From the NCBI GenBank assembly GCA_016839705.1, contig JAEOTR010000048.1, positions 1-64,000 of the forward strand: a stretch of DNA of 64,000 nucleotides, given 5' to 3'. Below, in pieces: positions 1 through 9,062 of this stretch. Both the position numbers and the translations under genes were made by a program. A model generated the notes under the pieces. That model was given only the letters and a program-made list of their open reading frames with translations, searched no databases and was not told where the DNA came from. Source of the DNA: Promethearchaeota archaeon (GTDB lineage: Archaea; Asgardarchaeota; Lokiarchaeia; Sigyniarchaeales; SOKP01). Positions within the stretch are counted from its first letter, which is position 1, and the number at the start of each line of letters is the position of its first letter.

Positions 1-1
1 A

Positions 2-406
2 TATTTAGGATTTTATTTTGTTCAAAATGCGTTTATGTCAGAATTTGCATCAACTTTCCTATTACCCCTTCATCTTGGATTTCAGAGAGCCAAAGAGATT
101 ATATATTACGGTAAAAAAATCGAGGCAAAGGAGGCGTTAGAACTTGGGTTGGTAAATAAAGTGCTTCCACTTAATGAGCTTATACCTTATGCGAGAGAAC
201 AGGCATTAAAATTAATCGCTCCAAAAGCACCAAGTTTATCAATCAGATTAATGAGGAAAGCTTTGCACGATATGTTCAAGGATCAAATATACAAAATCCT
301 AGATATAGAAAATGAAGGTTATACAACATTACTTAGTAAACCAGACGTAGGTATCGCAATGTCTGCTAGACGCAACAAAACTGAACCGGTATTCAAGGGA
401 GAATAA
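2..406 (+). CDS. Enoyl-CoA hydratase/isomerase (crotonase) family, C-terminal part, cut by window edge
   Basis: The reading frame is open to the left edge, so this is the C-terminal half of a longer gene. It matches the crotonase C-terminal region: a segment with L-x-L-G, then AKEIIYYGKKIEAKEALELG, LVNKVLP, and a helical tail ending in the amphipathic helices used for trimer contacts. Crotonases hydrate or isomerise acyl-CoA thioesters, usually in fatty-acid or branched-chain acid degradation. The catalytic oxyanion-hole loops lie outside the window, so the exact reaction cannot be assigned. The gene is convergent with the truncated molybdopterin oxidoreductase downstream. The ATG at position 35 is internal, not the real start. 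Confidence 0.85.
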   Translation, partial: YLGFYFVQNAFMSEFASTFLLPLHLGFQRAKEIIYYGKKIEAKEALELGLVNKVLPLNELIPYAREQALKLIAPKAPSLSIRLMRKALHDMFKDQIYKILDIENEGYTTLLSKPDVGIAMSARRNKTEPVFKGE

Positions 407-496
407 AATTTCTGTTAGCTTTTTTTAATTTCCTTATATGTCTTATATTTTGAGGATAAGCCTAAATTTCATCTTTTTTAAACCTCGTTTTATAAC

Positions 497-898
497 TTAA
501 TTTTGAGTAGAGTTTGGGCTACCTATTGATCTCATAAATAAGGGAACACTAGGCCATTCTGCCATAGTGGTGCAAATTGATTTTGGGCTATGCTTATTTA
601 TTACCTCACCTAACCGATCAGCAGCTATTTCAATTGCTTCTTCCCAAGATATCTCGTTAAATCCGGTTGATATCCTTAAAAGGGGTTTTGTGAAGCGATC
701 AGGATGATATATAACACGCCAATCATTAAGCCCTTTTGGACAAGCATATCCCTTACTCTGTGGATGATCCTTATCCCCTTCCATTTTAATTATTTTATTA
801 TTTTTCACATCAACAGTAGCAACAAGTCCATCATAGGAAGGGCATGGCCACCAGGGACAAATTGTACTAATTTTTTGAATATTTTCATCGTTTATCAT
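497..898 (-). pseudogene. Molybdopterin oxidoreductase, N-terminal fragment only
   Basis: A 133-codon frame matches only the first part of the DMSO-reductase family: a Cys-containing start (ICPWWPCPSYDG), then GYACPKG, the family's W-E-E-A domain entry (ISWEEAIEIAADRLGEV) and an end near RSIGSPN. Full family members are roughly 600-1000 residues, so the whole cofactor-binding body is absent. The stop comes directly after the conserved GSPN stretch and no continuing homology is seen before the neighbouring crotonase gene. The N-terminal Fe-S cysteine set looks incomplete (C-x4-C plus one later Cys instead of four). The start codon and Shine-Dalgarno are still intact, suggesting recent truncation or, less likely, a retained small protein. 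Confidence 0.65.
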
Positions 899-905
899 AA
901 TTATT

Positions 906-912
906 ACTCCTC
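906..912 (-). promoter_or_regulatory. Shine-Dalgarno of the truncated oxidoreductase gene
   Basis: The minus strand reads GAGGAGT seven bases before the ATG at 898. This is one of the better ribosome binding sites in a window where most genes lack one, and it fixes the start of the truncated oxidoreductase frame. Confidence 0.5.
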
Positions 913-1160
913 ATTCTATTTATTTAATTCTTGCATAAATTTGATTGTGATTAATGTCACTCTAATTGTGTATATGACATGCTACCCTAAGCTCTTACTA
1001 AATTTTTAATAATGTAGAGAAGTAATTTTCATGGTATATTTACTACTATAGTTGAAGTTTTACTACTACTTTTTAATTTTTACTGGTTAGTTTAGGTATG
1101 AATGTTTAAATAGTCTTGGAAACAAAGAATAATTACCTAAATTTAACGGGAAACATAATT

Positions 1161-2696
1161 ATGTCAAAAATGTATAAAAAAGGAATAATTTTTTTATCTT
1201 TTGGACTTTTACTCGCTTTTTCAGCAAGTCTTTTTGTACCTATTGCTATACACGAGGATTCTATTAATAATGGGGATTTAACTCCAAAAACAAATGCGCA
1301 ATGGTTAACTCCAAAATTGGTGGGCAAGATTGGTGATAGTTACAATCAAACACGAGGTGTTTTTGTCTCGGGTGATATTGCTTACGTAGGTGGGATGGGA
1401 GATGGATTAGAAATATATAGTGTAAGTGATCCGACCACACCTGTTTTGCTTGGGAGATATGGAGATGATTTAAATATGTCATTCCGTTTGTCTGTTATAG
1501 GGAATATTGCTTATGTACCTGATGTTAAAGATGGATTTGAAATAATCAATGTAAGTGACCCTTCCTCACCTACACTTCTAGGAAAATATGAGGAAGTTTT
1601 TATAGATTATGATGTTATTTCAAATTTCACTTATGACGTAGAAGTTTCTGGTAATATTGCATATGTAGCGGACTTATTTGATGGCTTAGAAATAATCAAC
1701 GTAAGTAATCCATCAAATCCTGTTTTACTTGGTAAATATGGTAATCCGGGTAATTTTTCAGTAGATTTAGACATCGCTGGTGATATTGTCTACTTAGCAG
1801 ATGCGAATTGGGGATTAGATATTGTCAATGTGAGTGATCCCACTAATCCTTCTTTCCTTGGGAGATATAGTGATGGTTCTAATAACATGTATGGTGTGAG
1901 TGTTTCAAACAATATTGCATATGTGGCTGATTTCGATAATGGATTAGAAATAATAAATGTAAGTGATCCAACCACTCCTGTGTTACTTAGTCGGTATGGA
2001 GATGGTATAAACGAAACAGACAATGTATTCATTTCTGGAAACATTGCTTATATAGCAGACGGAACTGATGGTCTAGAGATCGTTGATGTGGGTGACCCGA
2101 AAAACCCAATAAAACTTGGTTCTTTTAACGATGGTGGAACCGCATCTGATACGCATTTTTCTGGAAATCTTGTTTATGTAGCGGATGTAGATCAGGGTTT
2201 AGAAATTATCGATCCAGGGTATGATGCTGATGAAGACGGTCTTTCTAATTACGAAGAGGATGAAATTTATGGCACTGGTCCTAATGATGCAGACTCTGAC
2301 GATGATGGAATTGGAGATGGAGAAGAAGTAATTGCTGGTACAGATGGATATATTACAGATCCCAACGATGATGATAGCGATAATGATGGGTTGACTGATG
2401 GAGAAGAAGTAGTTACAGGTGTCGATGGATATATTACAGATCCCACCGATGATGATAGTGATGATGATGGATTGAATGATGGTAATGAAAATACTAATAG
2501 TACGGATCCAACTGATCCCGATACTGATGATGATGGATATGCAGATGGATGGGAAGTAGATAATGGACATGATCCCTTAGATCCTAACGATCCTCCTAAA
2601 CAGGGTATTCCCGGTTTTGATATCTTTATTTTATTGACAACGATTGGTGTAGGTTTCGCAATTCTACTGTATCTAAGAAGAAAAAAATTAGAGTAA
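1161..2696 (+). CDS. Secreted LVIVD-repeat beta-propeller with thrombospondin type 3 repeats and C-terminal membrane anchor
   Basis: The protein starts with a signal peptide (MSKMYKKG followed by a hydrophobic core). Eight or so repeats of about 42 residues follow, with the pattern G-N-I-A-Y-V-A-D...[11 protein letters not shown]...P-V-L-L-G-Y; these are LVIVD repeats that form a beta-propeller. From about residue 360 come Asp-rich calcium-binding type 3 repeats ([36 protein letters not shown]), two of them nearly identical. The end is IPGFD, one transmembrane helix and RRKKLE, the same layout as the surface protein at 47717-49384. N-x-S/T sequons are frequent. The ATG at 1161 is preferred over an in-frame TTG 45 bases upstream because the signal peptide begins there. 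It is probably a surface adhesion or matrix protein; ligand unknown. Confidence 0.8.
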   Translation: MSKMYKKGIIFLSFGLLLAFSASLFVPIAIHEDSINNGDLTPKTNAQWLTPKLVGKIGDSYNQTRGVFVSGDIAYVGGMGDGLEIYSVSDPTTPVLLGRYGDDLNMSFRLSVIGNIAYVPDVKDGFEIINVSDPSSPTLLGKYEEVFIDYDVISNFTYDVEVSGNIAYVADLFDGLEIINVSNPSNPVLLGKYGNPGNFSVDLDIAGDIVYLADANWGLDIVNVSDPTNPSFLGRYSDGSNNMYGVSVSNNIAYVADFDNGLEIINVSDPTTPVLLSRYGDGINETDNVFISGNIAYIADGTDGLEIVDVGDPKNPIKLGSFNDGGTASDTHFSGNLVYVADVDQGLEIIDPGYDADEDGLSNYEEDEIYGTGPNDADSDDDGIGDGEEVIAGTDGYITDPNDDDSDNDGLTDGEEVVTGVDGYITDPTDDDSDDDGLNDGNENTNSTDPTDPDTDDDGYADGWEVDNGHDPLDPNDPPKQGIPGFDIFILLTTIGVGFAILLYLRRKKLE

Positions 2697-2719
2697 AGTA
2701 ATAATAAATAAATTTTTTT

Positions 2720-3688
2720 TTATTTTTTAAGGTTAACAAGTATAATTCCTAGAATTACCATTAATAAGGAAAGTGGATATATTAAAACATCAAATTGTTC
2801 TAATAAGAATATAGCAGAAAGGATCACCCCAAATAAAGGCACTAATGTTTGGAAAATAGCCGCCCGACTGGCACTTAAACGTTTAACACCCTCTAAATAG
2901 AATGTATATGCTCCTATCGTAGAAATAAATGCTAAGTATGAAATTCCAATCCATATTCGAGGTGGAACAGTTAGATAAACGATTGGATTAAGATATTCTG
3001 GATTAATAATTAAAGCAAGAGGTGTTGTTGTTAAAAATCCAAAAAAAGAAACCCAAGTTATAATCCATAGTGATGATGGTTGATAGGATTCGGGATTTTT
3101 CTGAGATTTATTAAGAAAAAATCTCGAGATTACTGTATACACAGCATATGCAAATGCGGCTAATAATATTAATATATCTCCAAGAATCCGATTTAAGACA
3201 TTTACATTTGGGGAAAAACCAACAACAATGATGACTGCCATGAATGCTAAAATTGTACCAATTCCTTTCTTCCACGAAAAAGACTCTGTCTTCAAGAATA
3301 TACTGGAAAGGATCACAACCCAGACTGCATTTGTAGCAACCATTATACTGGCATCGCTTGCTGAAGTGAAGATTTCACCTAGGAGATAACCTACTTGATA
3401 TATCGTTACAGATAATAAACCCATTAAAACCAGAATTTTCCAATTTTTCTTTGCAAATCGCCAATTGAGGGTTCCTTCTTTAAATTTTAGGATGGGGAAA
3501 AAGCATATTAATGCGAGAAAATATCTTATAACAGCAATCATAAGTGTTGGAATCGTTGCTCCCCCAACCTCTTCAGATACTAACCATCGACCTAATGGCC
3601 AGGTGCCTCCCCAGATAACCATTGTTATGATTAATAATAGATAAGCGATAATTTCCTGTTTTCTTTTTGGAGAAGAGGTTGCTCTCAA
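2720..3688 (-). CDS. EamA/DMT-family transporter
   Basis: About ten hydrophobic helices in two homologous halves mark the drug/metabolite transporter superfamily. The first EamA half begins with the typical IWGGTWPLGR stretch (family consensus W-G-x-x-F/W). The second half ends in the usual LEGVKRLSASRAAIFQTLVPLFGV segment, here split to respect length as SASRAAIF and LVPLFGV. Length (322 residues) is normal. Family members export or import small metabolites such as amino acids; the substrate cannot be read. Start is TTG at 3688. It is convergent with the LVIVD surface protein, the two being separated only by a T/A-rich stretch that may terminate both. Confidence 0.85.
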   Translation of the reverse strand: MRATSSPKRKQEIIAYLLLIITMVIWGGTWPLGRWLVSEEVGGATIPTLMIAVIRYFLALICFFPILKFKEGTLNWRFAKKNWKILVLMGLLSVTIYQVGYLLGEIFTSASDASIMVATNAVWVVILSSIFLKTESFSWKKGIGTILAFMAVIIVVGFSPNVNVLNRILGDILILLAAFAYAVYTVISRFFLNKSQKNPESYQPSSLWIITWVSFFGFLTTTPLALIINPEYLNPIVYLTVPPRIWIGISYLAFISTIGAYTFYLEGVKRLSASRAAIFQTLVPLFGVILSAIFLLEQFDVLIYPLSLLMVILGIILVNLKK

Positions 3689-3934
3689 TATCAGTTAACC
3701 TTGATAAATTTCATCTTATTATATTATGATTTGAACTATTTACAGAATAAAATGTATAATAAAATATGTTAATTAAATTATTCTCCTAAATCTGTAGATA
3801 TGTTTAGTTAAGAAAATCCAAACGATTATAGAAAACAACAAACCAGAGACATATTTTGTTAACCTATTTAAACATCAAAGTTTATAAAATTAACAAACGA
3901 TCTTAAAACTAAGAGTACATACTTCTTTATTGAT

Positions 3935-4936
3935 TTGAAACGTTTACAATTAACAAGAAAAAAAGGTTATATTCTTGGCTTCGCCATAATTCTCATTCTT
4001 GGAGTCGGACTAATTATTGGAATTAATTTCTTGTTTTCTGACAGTCCGGGTGATAGTAATTATCCAGATTTCATAACCAAAAATGAGGATTATTTCGTAA
4101 CAAGGATTGGAACTGTTCCTACGATCGATTCGAATACCTACAGACTTAAAGTATGGGGTCAAATAGATAATCCTAAAAATTTTACTCTTTCTGAACTTCA
4201 AGCCTTAAATTTATCCGAACGAACGCTAACCACGGAATGCATTGGCAATCGGCCCAAAGGTCCCCTTTTATCTACAACCGTATGGCGTGGATTCTTAATA
4301 TATGAATTATTAGAATCTCTTGGATTAAAGGGGAATGCTACCGGTGTAAGGTATAAGGCTGCAGATGGGTATTATGCCTCGCATACACTTGATCAGATAA
4401 AAGACAATGGAACTCTTGGAGCCCTTTATATGAATGGGAGATCGTTACCTCCTGTCCAAGGTTTCCCTCTCCGAGTTGTAAGTCCCGGATCATTTGGAGC
4501 AAAACAACCGGCATGGGTAACTGAAATTGAGGTTATAGACAGACCACTTGAAGATTTTTGGGATGATAGGGGCTGGGACACCTCCCCACCCATGGATGTT
4601 GATTCTACAATATTTTTTCCTAATGATCATGTTGAAATTAACATTGGGATTCCGCTTGAAATAGGTGGAGCCGGGTTCGGGGGTACCAGAATCTCTAAAA
4701 TTGAGTTTACGATTAATGAAGGTTTAAATTGGGATCAAGTAAATATTACTGAATCTATTGACGCCGATCATGTATGGGTATTTTGGAAAGTGACCATCAC
4801 CTTCAATACTTCAGGTGAATTCAATTTTTATTCTAAAGCAACTGATATCTACAATAATACTCAACCAATGAATGATCCAGTTACAAACGATGGCTCAAAT
4901 AGTTGGCCAAAGCTAATCATTAATGTAATTAATTAG
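3935..4936 (+). CDS. Membrane-anchored sulfite-oxidase-fold molybdopterin protein
   Basis: A TTG start leads into a basic N-terminus and one hydrophobic helix (YILGFAIILILGVGLIIG), so the protein is anchored with its body outside. The body matches the oxidoreductase molybdopterin-binding domain: Y-R-L-K-V-W-G, TLTTECIGN with the presumed Mo-ligating Cys, a W-x-G-x-x-I-x-E-L-L segment, then QGFPLRVVSPGSFGAKQPAW. A C-terminal beta domain resembles the Mo-co dimerisation domain. Substrate is unknown; sulfite oxidase, YedY/MsrP and nitrate reductase relatives share this fold. The gene stands alone, with a TATA-like TTTATAAA about 45 bases before the start. Confidence is high for the fold and low for the reaction. 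Confidence 0.75.
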   Translation: MKRLQLTRKKGYILGFAIILILGVGLIIGINFLFSDSPGDSNYPDFITKNEDYFVTRIGTVPTIDSNTYRLKVWGQIDNPKNFTLSELQALNLSERTLTTECIGNRPKGPLLSTTVWRGFLIYELLESLGLKGNATGVRYKAADGYYASHTLDQIKDNGTLGALYMNGRSLPPVQGFPLRVVSPGSFGAKQPAWVTEIEVIDRPLEDFWDDRGWDTSPPMDVDSTIFFPNDHVEINIGIPLEIGGAGFGGTRISKIEFTINEGLNWDQVNITESIDADHVWVFWKVTITFNTSGEFNFYSKATDIYNNTQPMNDPVTNDGSNSWPKLIINVIN

Positions 4937-4955
4937 ATTTATTAGGTAAATTCAA

Positions 4956-5768
4956 TTATGACTTAATTTTAACAACTTTGGTCGTTCCTTGATAATAGAA
5001 TAGAAGGACGAATAAATTGGTTGCTAGGTGGAATATCCATGCGGATAATAAACCCAATTCAATTAAAGCAACAAAATAAATCATAGAAGATATTACCAAT
5101 GATAATGTATAACCAGAATCATTAGATGACGAATAATGAACTAAAGCAAATAAGAACGAGGCAACCATTATCCCGAAAAATAGGTTAAAATTAAAATAAT
5201 AGACCAAAAAACTCAAGGAGAGGCCTCTATAAATTACTTCTTCGATGAATGCGCTTAATGGGAAGAGAACTAACAAATATATCTTTTTTTTTTTATTGAG
5301 ATCATTCGTAAAATATTGGAAAAAGGCATCTCCCCTCCCTCTTTTTAAAATTTCTGGATTTAGTTTAACGTAAATATATATAATTATAATTTTTATAAAG
5401 ACAATTAAGGAGAGAAAAAAAAATAAAGTAAAATTAACACTATGTTTTAAACCAATTAAATTGTAAAAGGAGAATAAAATTGGTTGGGTATTTGGAGCTA
5501 AATAAAAGACTACATCCATTAGAAAGAAAAATAACACCGCAATTAATATTCCTAAAATTGCTAGATTACTTGTTTCAAGACCAGCTTTATAAATAGATAC
5601 AATTAAACTTATTCCAATGGTAATTATTGAGATACAAATAATTATTAAATTAAATACCATATCGATTGTTGAATAGATAACCCAATAAAAAATGATCAAA
5701 AGAATTGTTAAATTAGTTATGATTATACTTTTGATTGTAGACTGAATTCGATTGTCGGTACTTTGCAT
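4956..5768 (-). CDS. CPBP-family intramembrane metalloprotease (CAAX-prenyl-protease-like)
   Basis: Seven or eight hydrophobic segments surround the two signature motifs of the CPBP family: E-E-V-I-Y-R-G (EExxxR) near residue 185 and, downstream, F-L-F-A-L-V-H-Y with the second metal ligand His. Family members are ABI/Rce1-type proteases that cleave near the membrane; in archaea their substrates are mostly unknown. It ends 19 bases after the convergent molybdopterin protein and shares a divergent spacer with the GNAT gene at 5900. ATG start. Confidence 0.8.
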   Translation of the reverse strand: MQSTDNRIQSTIKSIIITNLTILLIIFYWVIYSTIDMVFNLIIICISIITIGISLIVSIYKAGLETSNLAILGILIAVLFFFLMDVVFYLAPNTQPILFSFYNLIGLKHSVNFTLFFFLSLIVFIKIIIIYIYVKLNPEILKRGRGDAFFQYFTNDLNKKKKIYLLVLFPLSAFIEEVIYRGLSLSFLVYYFNFNLFFGIMVASFLFALVHYSSSNDSGYTLSLVISSMIYFVALIELGLLSAWIFHLATNLFVLLFYYQGTTKVVKIKS

Positions 5769-5899
5769 CTATACAGTACTATTTTGTAGTATTTGGAAAA
5801 AATAAACATCATTCAAAAATCTTAGCGAAACTATTAATTTCTGTTTTGATTTGCAATCATGATAAAATAGACTTTAATAGATCATTACCAACGTATTGC

Positions 5900-6352
5900 A
5901 TGAAAATTCCAGAGAGAATAGAGACAAATAGGTTAGTTTTAAGACCTTATTCTGAGGAGGATGTCAATGAGTTTTTGGATTCCTATAAAACTGCAAATCC
6001 TGGATTTAGTTTGGTAATTTCTAATAAAATAAAAGAAACTTATTTGGGAACTTGTGGGTTAAATCCAATTAAAGGCAGTAGGAGTGTAAGTTGCATTTAC
6101 GCTCTCTTACCAGAATTCAGAAGTAATGGATATGCAATCGAGGCCATGCTAAAACTAATAGAGTATGCTTTTTTAAAGTTAAAAATCCCGAAAATTATTG
6201 CATATATACAACCAGACAATACACGTGGTTGGAAAGTAGCAGAGAGAATAGGAATGAAATATATGGGGCATCTACAACATAATCATTTCACCCAAAAAAC
6301 CATGTTATTCACCATAAAAAAGGAAGAATACATAATGCAACGTTCATACTAA
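5900..6352 (+). CDS. GNAT acetyltransferase, RimJ/RimL type, apparently shortened
   Basis: The protein opens with the RimJ/RimL signature IETNRLVLRPYSEEDV and later has the acetyl-CoA loop region LLPEFRSNGYAIEAM, followed by N-x-x-G/A-x-K-V-A-E-R-I-G-M-K-Y-M-G. These proteins transfer acetyl groups to N-termini or small amines. Between LRPY and LGTCGL only about 36 residues remain, against about 72 in the second RimJ-like protein of this window (17041-17823), so helix 2 and strands of the substrate side seem lost. ATG 5900 was chosen because the family begins just before IPERIETNRL; an in-frame TTG at 5846 adds 18 residues without family similarity. Its stop lies five bases from the PRPP synthetase fragment. 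Confidence 0.7.
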   Translation: MKIPERIETNRLVLRPYSEEDVNEFLDSYKTANPGFSLVISNKIKETYLGTCGLNPIKGSRSVSCIYALLPEFRSNGYAIEAMLKLIEYAFLKLKIPKIIAYIQPDNTRGWKVAERIGMKYMGHLQHNHFTQKTMLFTIKKEEYIMQRSY

Positions 6353-6356
6353 ATTT

Positions 6357-6575
6357 TCATAGAAAAGCCTCTTTTATGAATCTATTTTTTTTTTCTTGAG
6401 GTGGAGAGGTATTTTGAACTAGCAATATCTCTTGATTTTTCACTGAACCATTTATCTTAAGATAAGTCTCCCCATCGTTAAAATATTTAAATTTAAGATC
6501 TAATAATGGAATCCCATGAATGGAGGCTAAATTGACTCTTAATTCTGTTGATGAAGTGCCTGGTAATATTTTCAT
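6357..6575 (-). pseudogene. Ribose-phosphate pyrophosphokinase, N-terminal remnant
   Basis: The 72 codons match only the beginning of PRPP synthetase: MKILPGTSS, a helix ending in GIPLLDLKFKYFNDGETYLK (the family F-x-D-G-E motif), then ILLVQNTSPPQ where the family has V-V-Q-x-x-x-P-Q-D/E. After PPQE the sequence passes through a run of ten A and leaves the family pattern. Whole enzymes have about 285-320 residues and include the flexible loop and PRPP-binding motif, both absent here. The rest has been replaced by the GNAT gene on the other strand. The likely cause is a deletion, possibly with slippage in the A run. Confidence 0.75.
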
Positions 6576-6596
6576 CTTTTATTGTCATCCGTTTTA

Positions 6597-7169
6597 TCAA
6601 GGATATCCTATTGGAATAATATATAGAGGGACAAGATTAGTAGGGAGTCTCATCACTTTTTTTACTCCATCGTCTTGAAAAGCACCAATAGGTACAGAGA
6701 CTAAATCTAAAGCAATTGCTTCCAAATGGATATTTTGAGCACAGTGCCCTACTTCCATATACACATATCTTATCCCTCTTTCCCCGTATCTTTGGGTTGT
6801 CCTTGAGTAGTTCGCACAAATTAATATATTTAGATATGCTTCCTCAATAAATTTTTGATCCCAAGACTCTTTAGCTAATTTCTTACCTATATTTTCTTCA
6901 GTGATTAGTTTTAAAATATGTTTTTTGAAATCATAATGAAAATATCCTTTATCCTTTAGTGTAACATAAATCTCTAAAGGATATGTAGCACCAGCTGAAG
7001 GTACCATCCTTTTGTGACCTTTTTTCCCTTGAGCCGCCCACAAAATCTGGGAAATTTTTTCAATCTCAATTGCTTTATCTTGATACCTTCTAACACTTTC
7101 ACGTTCATAAATACATTCTTCAAGACTTTTCCTTCCTTCTAATATAGGTTTTGGGAGCTTTAATTCCAT
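6597..7169 (-). CDS. SagB-type nitroreductase-family oxidoreductase
   Basis: The sequence fits the SagB/ThcOx branch of the FMN nitroreductases: LEECIYERESVRRYQ (R-x-S-x-R FMN contact), ILWAAQG, then PSAGATYPLEIYV, and late VPIGAF and IIPIGYP. SagB enzymes oxidise azolines in peptide maturation, but lone archaeal members often have unknown flavin-dependent roles; no cyclodehydratase is visible nearby. ATG at 7169 is preferred over a TTG at 7202. It is followed closely by the PRPP synthetase remnant on the same strand. It shares a 90-base divergent spacer with the next gene. Confidence 0.8.
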   Translation of the reverse strand: MELKLPKPILEGRKSLEECIYERESVRRYQDKAIEIEKISQILWAAQGKKGHKRMVPSAGATYPLEIYVTLKDKGYFHYDFKKHILKLITEENIGKKLAKESWDQKFIEEAYLNILICANYSRTTQRYGERGIRYVYMEVGHCAQNIHLEAIALDLVSVPIGAFQDDGVKKVMRLPTNLVPLYIIPIGYP

Positions 7170-7261
7170 TTTAGCACCTATTTTCTTGAATAATACTATC
7201 AATTAATATTTATTTCCTTAGTAATAAGAAGTTTTATTTTGTTCAAAAGAAATGATATCAT

Positions 7262-7618
7262 ATGGCATCAAAACCTAATATAAAAGATTTATTTAATGAA
7301 TGGAACGAATTAAATCTTAAAGCTCAAGAATCTCTCGGTCAATTTGATTTTAAAAACATCAAAGAAATAAGAGCAAAACAAAAAATTGCTGAAGATTCTA
7401 TTTATGAAATTCTTAAAGAAAATGCAGGAGAAGATATAATCAAACTATTGCAAGATGATTGCGGTGAAATGGAAGTAGGCTACGAAATGGAAGAAAATCG
7501 ATTCTATTTTGTTATGTTTGACCCAAAATATGAAGAGGAAGAGGAACCTAAATTTCTTGCAATAACCATTGATCTTAATAAAACTGTAAAACTAATTGAG
7601 GATTTTAAGATGGAATAG
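7262..7618 (+). CDS. Small acidic hypothetical protein
   Basis: I do not recognise this 118-residue protein. It is probably soluble: two amphipathic helices (residues 5-52), then a beta-rich part with an acidic loop YEEEEEP and a final strand-helix. There is no signal peptide, Cys pair or known catalytic motif. The codon pattern and start are like those of its neighbours, supporting a real gene. It is followed by phosphoglycerate mutase on the same strand after about 150 bases with its own TATA-like stretch, so they are probably separate transcripts. Confidence 0.6.
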   Translation: MASKPNIKDLFNEWNELNLKAQESLGQFDFKNIKEIRAKQKIAEDSIYEILKENAGEDIIKLLQDDCGEMEVGYEMEENRFYFVMFDPKYEEEEEPKFLAITIDLNKTVKLIEDFKME

Positions 7619-7765
7619 CAATATGCCAATAATTAAAATTTTTATACAAATTCTTTTTTACACTTATAAAATCCTTAAATCAGAGAATCTAAAATGTAAA
7701 GAGATATATATTAAGTTTTAAAATATTCAAATAATGCGACAAATATTATATAAAATTGATATAAA

Positions 7766-8512
7766 ATGTATAAACTAGTTCTTTTAAGGCATGGGGAAAG
7801 TATATGGAATAAGGAAAATAGATTCACCGGTTGGACTGATGTTGATCTTTCAGAGAAAGGTGTTCAGGAGGCAGAAGATGGAGCTAAGCAATTAAAAAAA
7901 GAAGGATTTACATTCGAAATTGCTTTCACGTCGGTTCTAAAAAGAGGGATAAGAACATTATGGATTGTATTAGATGAGATGGATTTAATGTGGATACCCG
8001 TACATCGTTCTTGGAGATTAAATGAAAGACATTATGGCGCTCTTCAAGGTTTATTTAAGGCAAAATTAGCTTCAGAAGTGGGAGAGGAACAAGTGCTTAT
8101 ATGGAGAAGAAGCTATGATATCCCTCCCCCTGCACTGAAAACAAGCGATCCAAGATATCCTGGTAATGATAATAGATATAAAGGTTTAACCGCAGATGAA
8201 ACTCCTCTTTCAGAATGTCTGAAAGACACTGTTGAAAGAGTATTACCTTATTGGCATGAAACTATTGTCCCTACTATAAAATCTGGAAAAAAAGTGCTCA
8301 TCTCTGCTCATGGGAATAGTTTACGTGCTCTTGTGAAATATCTTGACAATGTCCCTGAAGAAGAAATAATCAAATTAAACATCCCAACAGGAATACCGCT
8401 TATCTACGAGTTAGATGATGACATGAAACCACTTAATCATTATTACCTTGCCGATAGTGAAAAAGTGGAGGAGGCTATTAAAGCTGTGGCCGATCAAGGA
8501 AAAATAAAATAA
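7766..8512 (+). CDS. gpmA: 2,3-bisphosphoglycerate-dependent phosphoglycerate mutase
   Basis: The protein begins [14 protein letters not shown], the phosphoacceptor RHG motif, followed by [13 protein letters not shown]. It then has the substrate-binding ERHYGALQG and ends with [10 protein letters not shown] carrying the second active-site His. At 248 residues it has the standard dPGM length. It interconverts 3- and 2-phosphoglycerate in glycolysis and gluconeogenesis. Most archaea use the cofactor-independent enzyme, so this bacterial-type form may have been acquired by transfer. ATG start, with a TATA-like GATATATATTAAG about 55 bases upstream. Confidence 0.92.
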   Translation: MYKLVLLRHGESIWNKENRFTGWTDVDLSEKGVQEAEDGAKQLKKEGFTFEIAFTSVLKRGIRTLWIVLDEMDLMWIPVHRSWRLNERHYGALQGLFKAKLASEVGEEQVLIWRRSYDIPPPALKTSDPRYPGNDNRYKGLTADETPLSECLKDTVERVLPYWHETIVPTIKSGKKVLISAHGNSLRALVKYLDNVPEEEIIKLNIPTGIPLIYELDDDMKPLNHYYLADSEKVEEAIKAVADQGKIK

Positions 8513-8614
8513 AGCTAATAAACTTCCTTATTACCTTAATGTTAGTGTATTTCAAAAAGAAAAGAACAATCCAAATTTAAACGAAAAAAAAAAAGATTTG
8601 AAAAATAAAGATTA

Positions 8615-8920
8615 CTACCATTTCATTCCTATCATTTCAAAGGAATCTTGAACTCCAATAAGTCCTTCTCCCTTCATAAAAACATTTTCGATTTGACTAA
8701 CGGGTAAAAAATATTTGTTAATTTCAATCTGTGCTTCTTCTAATTTTCCTCTTTCAGTATAAATTAGATGATATTGTTTCATACCATTTCTCCCATCTGG
8801 TGTATTAAAAACTCGCCATTTTGTCACATATGGGATTTCTCTAGGTTGCTGTAAATATAGTTTCGCAATATCTACTGATTTATGGGGAGGATACCATATA
8901 GTTATCATTAAAATTCCCAT
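8615..8920 (-). CDS. Small hypothetical protein, possible dimeric alpha/beta-barrel fold
   Basis: This 101-residue protein is not assignable to a named family. Its predicted order is beta-alpha-beta-beta-alpha-beta: a strand GILMITIWYPP, a helix around DIAKLYLQQP, strands KWRVFNTPD and MKQYHLIYTE, a helix LEEAQIEINKYF and a final strand. That order suits a ferredoxin-like dimeric alpha/beta barrel, as in the NIPSNAP-like pair at 24.4-25.9 kb, but no diagnostic motif is present. It is a single gene between two plus-strand genes. Confidence 0.55.
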   Translation of the reverse strand: MGILMITIWYPPHKSVDIAKLYLQQPREIPYVTKWRVFNTPDGRNGMKQYHLIYTERGKLEEAQIEINKYFLPVSQIENVFMKGEGLIGVQDSFEMIGMKW

Positions 8921-9062
8921 GTTGATTTACACCTCTTATATTTATTTAAAATGGATTTAAAGGTAAGTTAATCCTTTAGTCAATTCTATTTAAAATTTTA
9001 CTTTTTTATCAAAAAAATCTCAGAAAATAATAAAAACAACAAAGATAATTTTTTAAGTCTGA

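Noticed and set aside
704..1009. Plus-strand frame of 101 codons over the truncated oxidoreductase
   Set aside because: Its residues show no domain pattern; the minus-strand frame matches a known family and has a Shine-Dalgarno.
1039..1068. TTTACTACTA repeated with 20-base spacing upstream of the surface protein
   Set aside because: Two ten-base AT-rich units are weak evidence and no regulator gene is adjacent.
2199..2570. Minus-strand Ile-rich frame of 123 codons
   Set aside because: It is the complement of Asp codons in the calcium-binding repeats of the surface protein and has no start region or family similarity.
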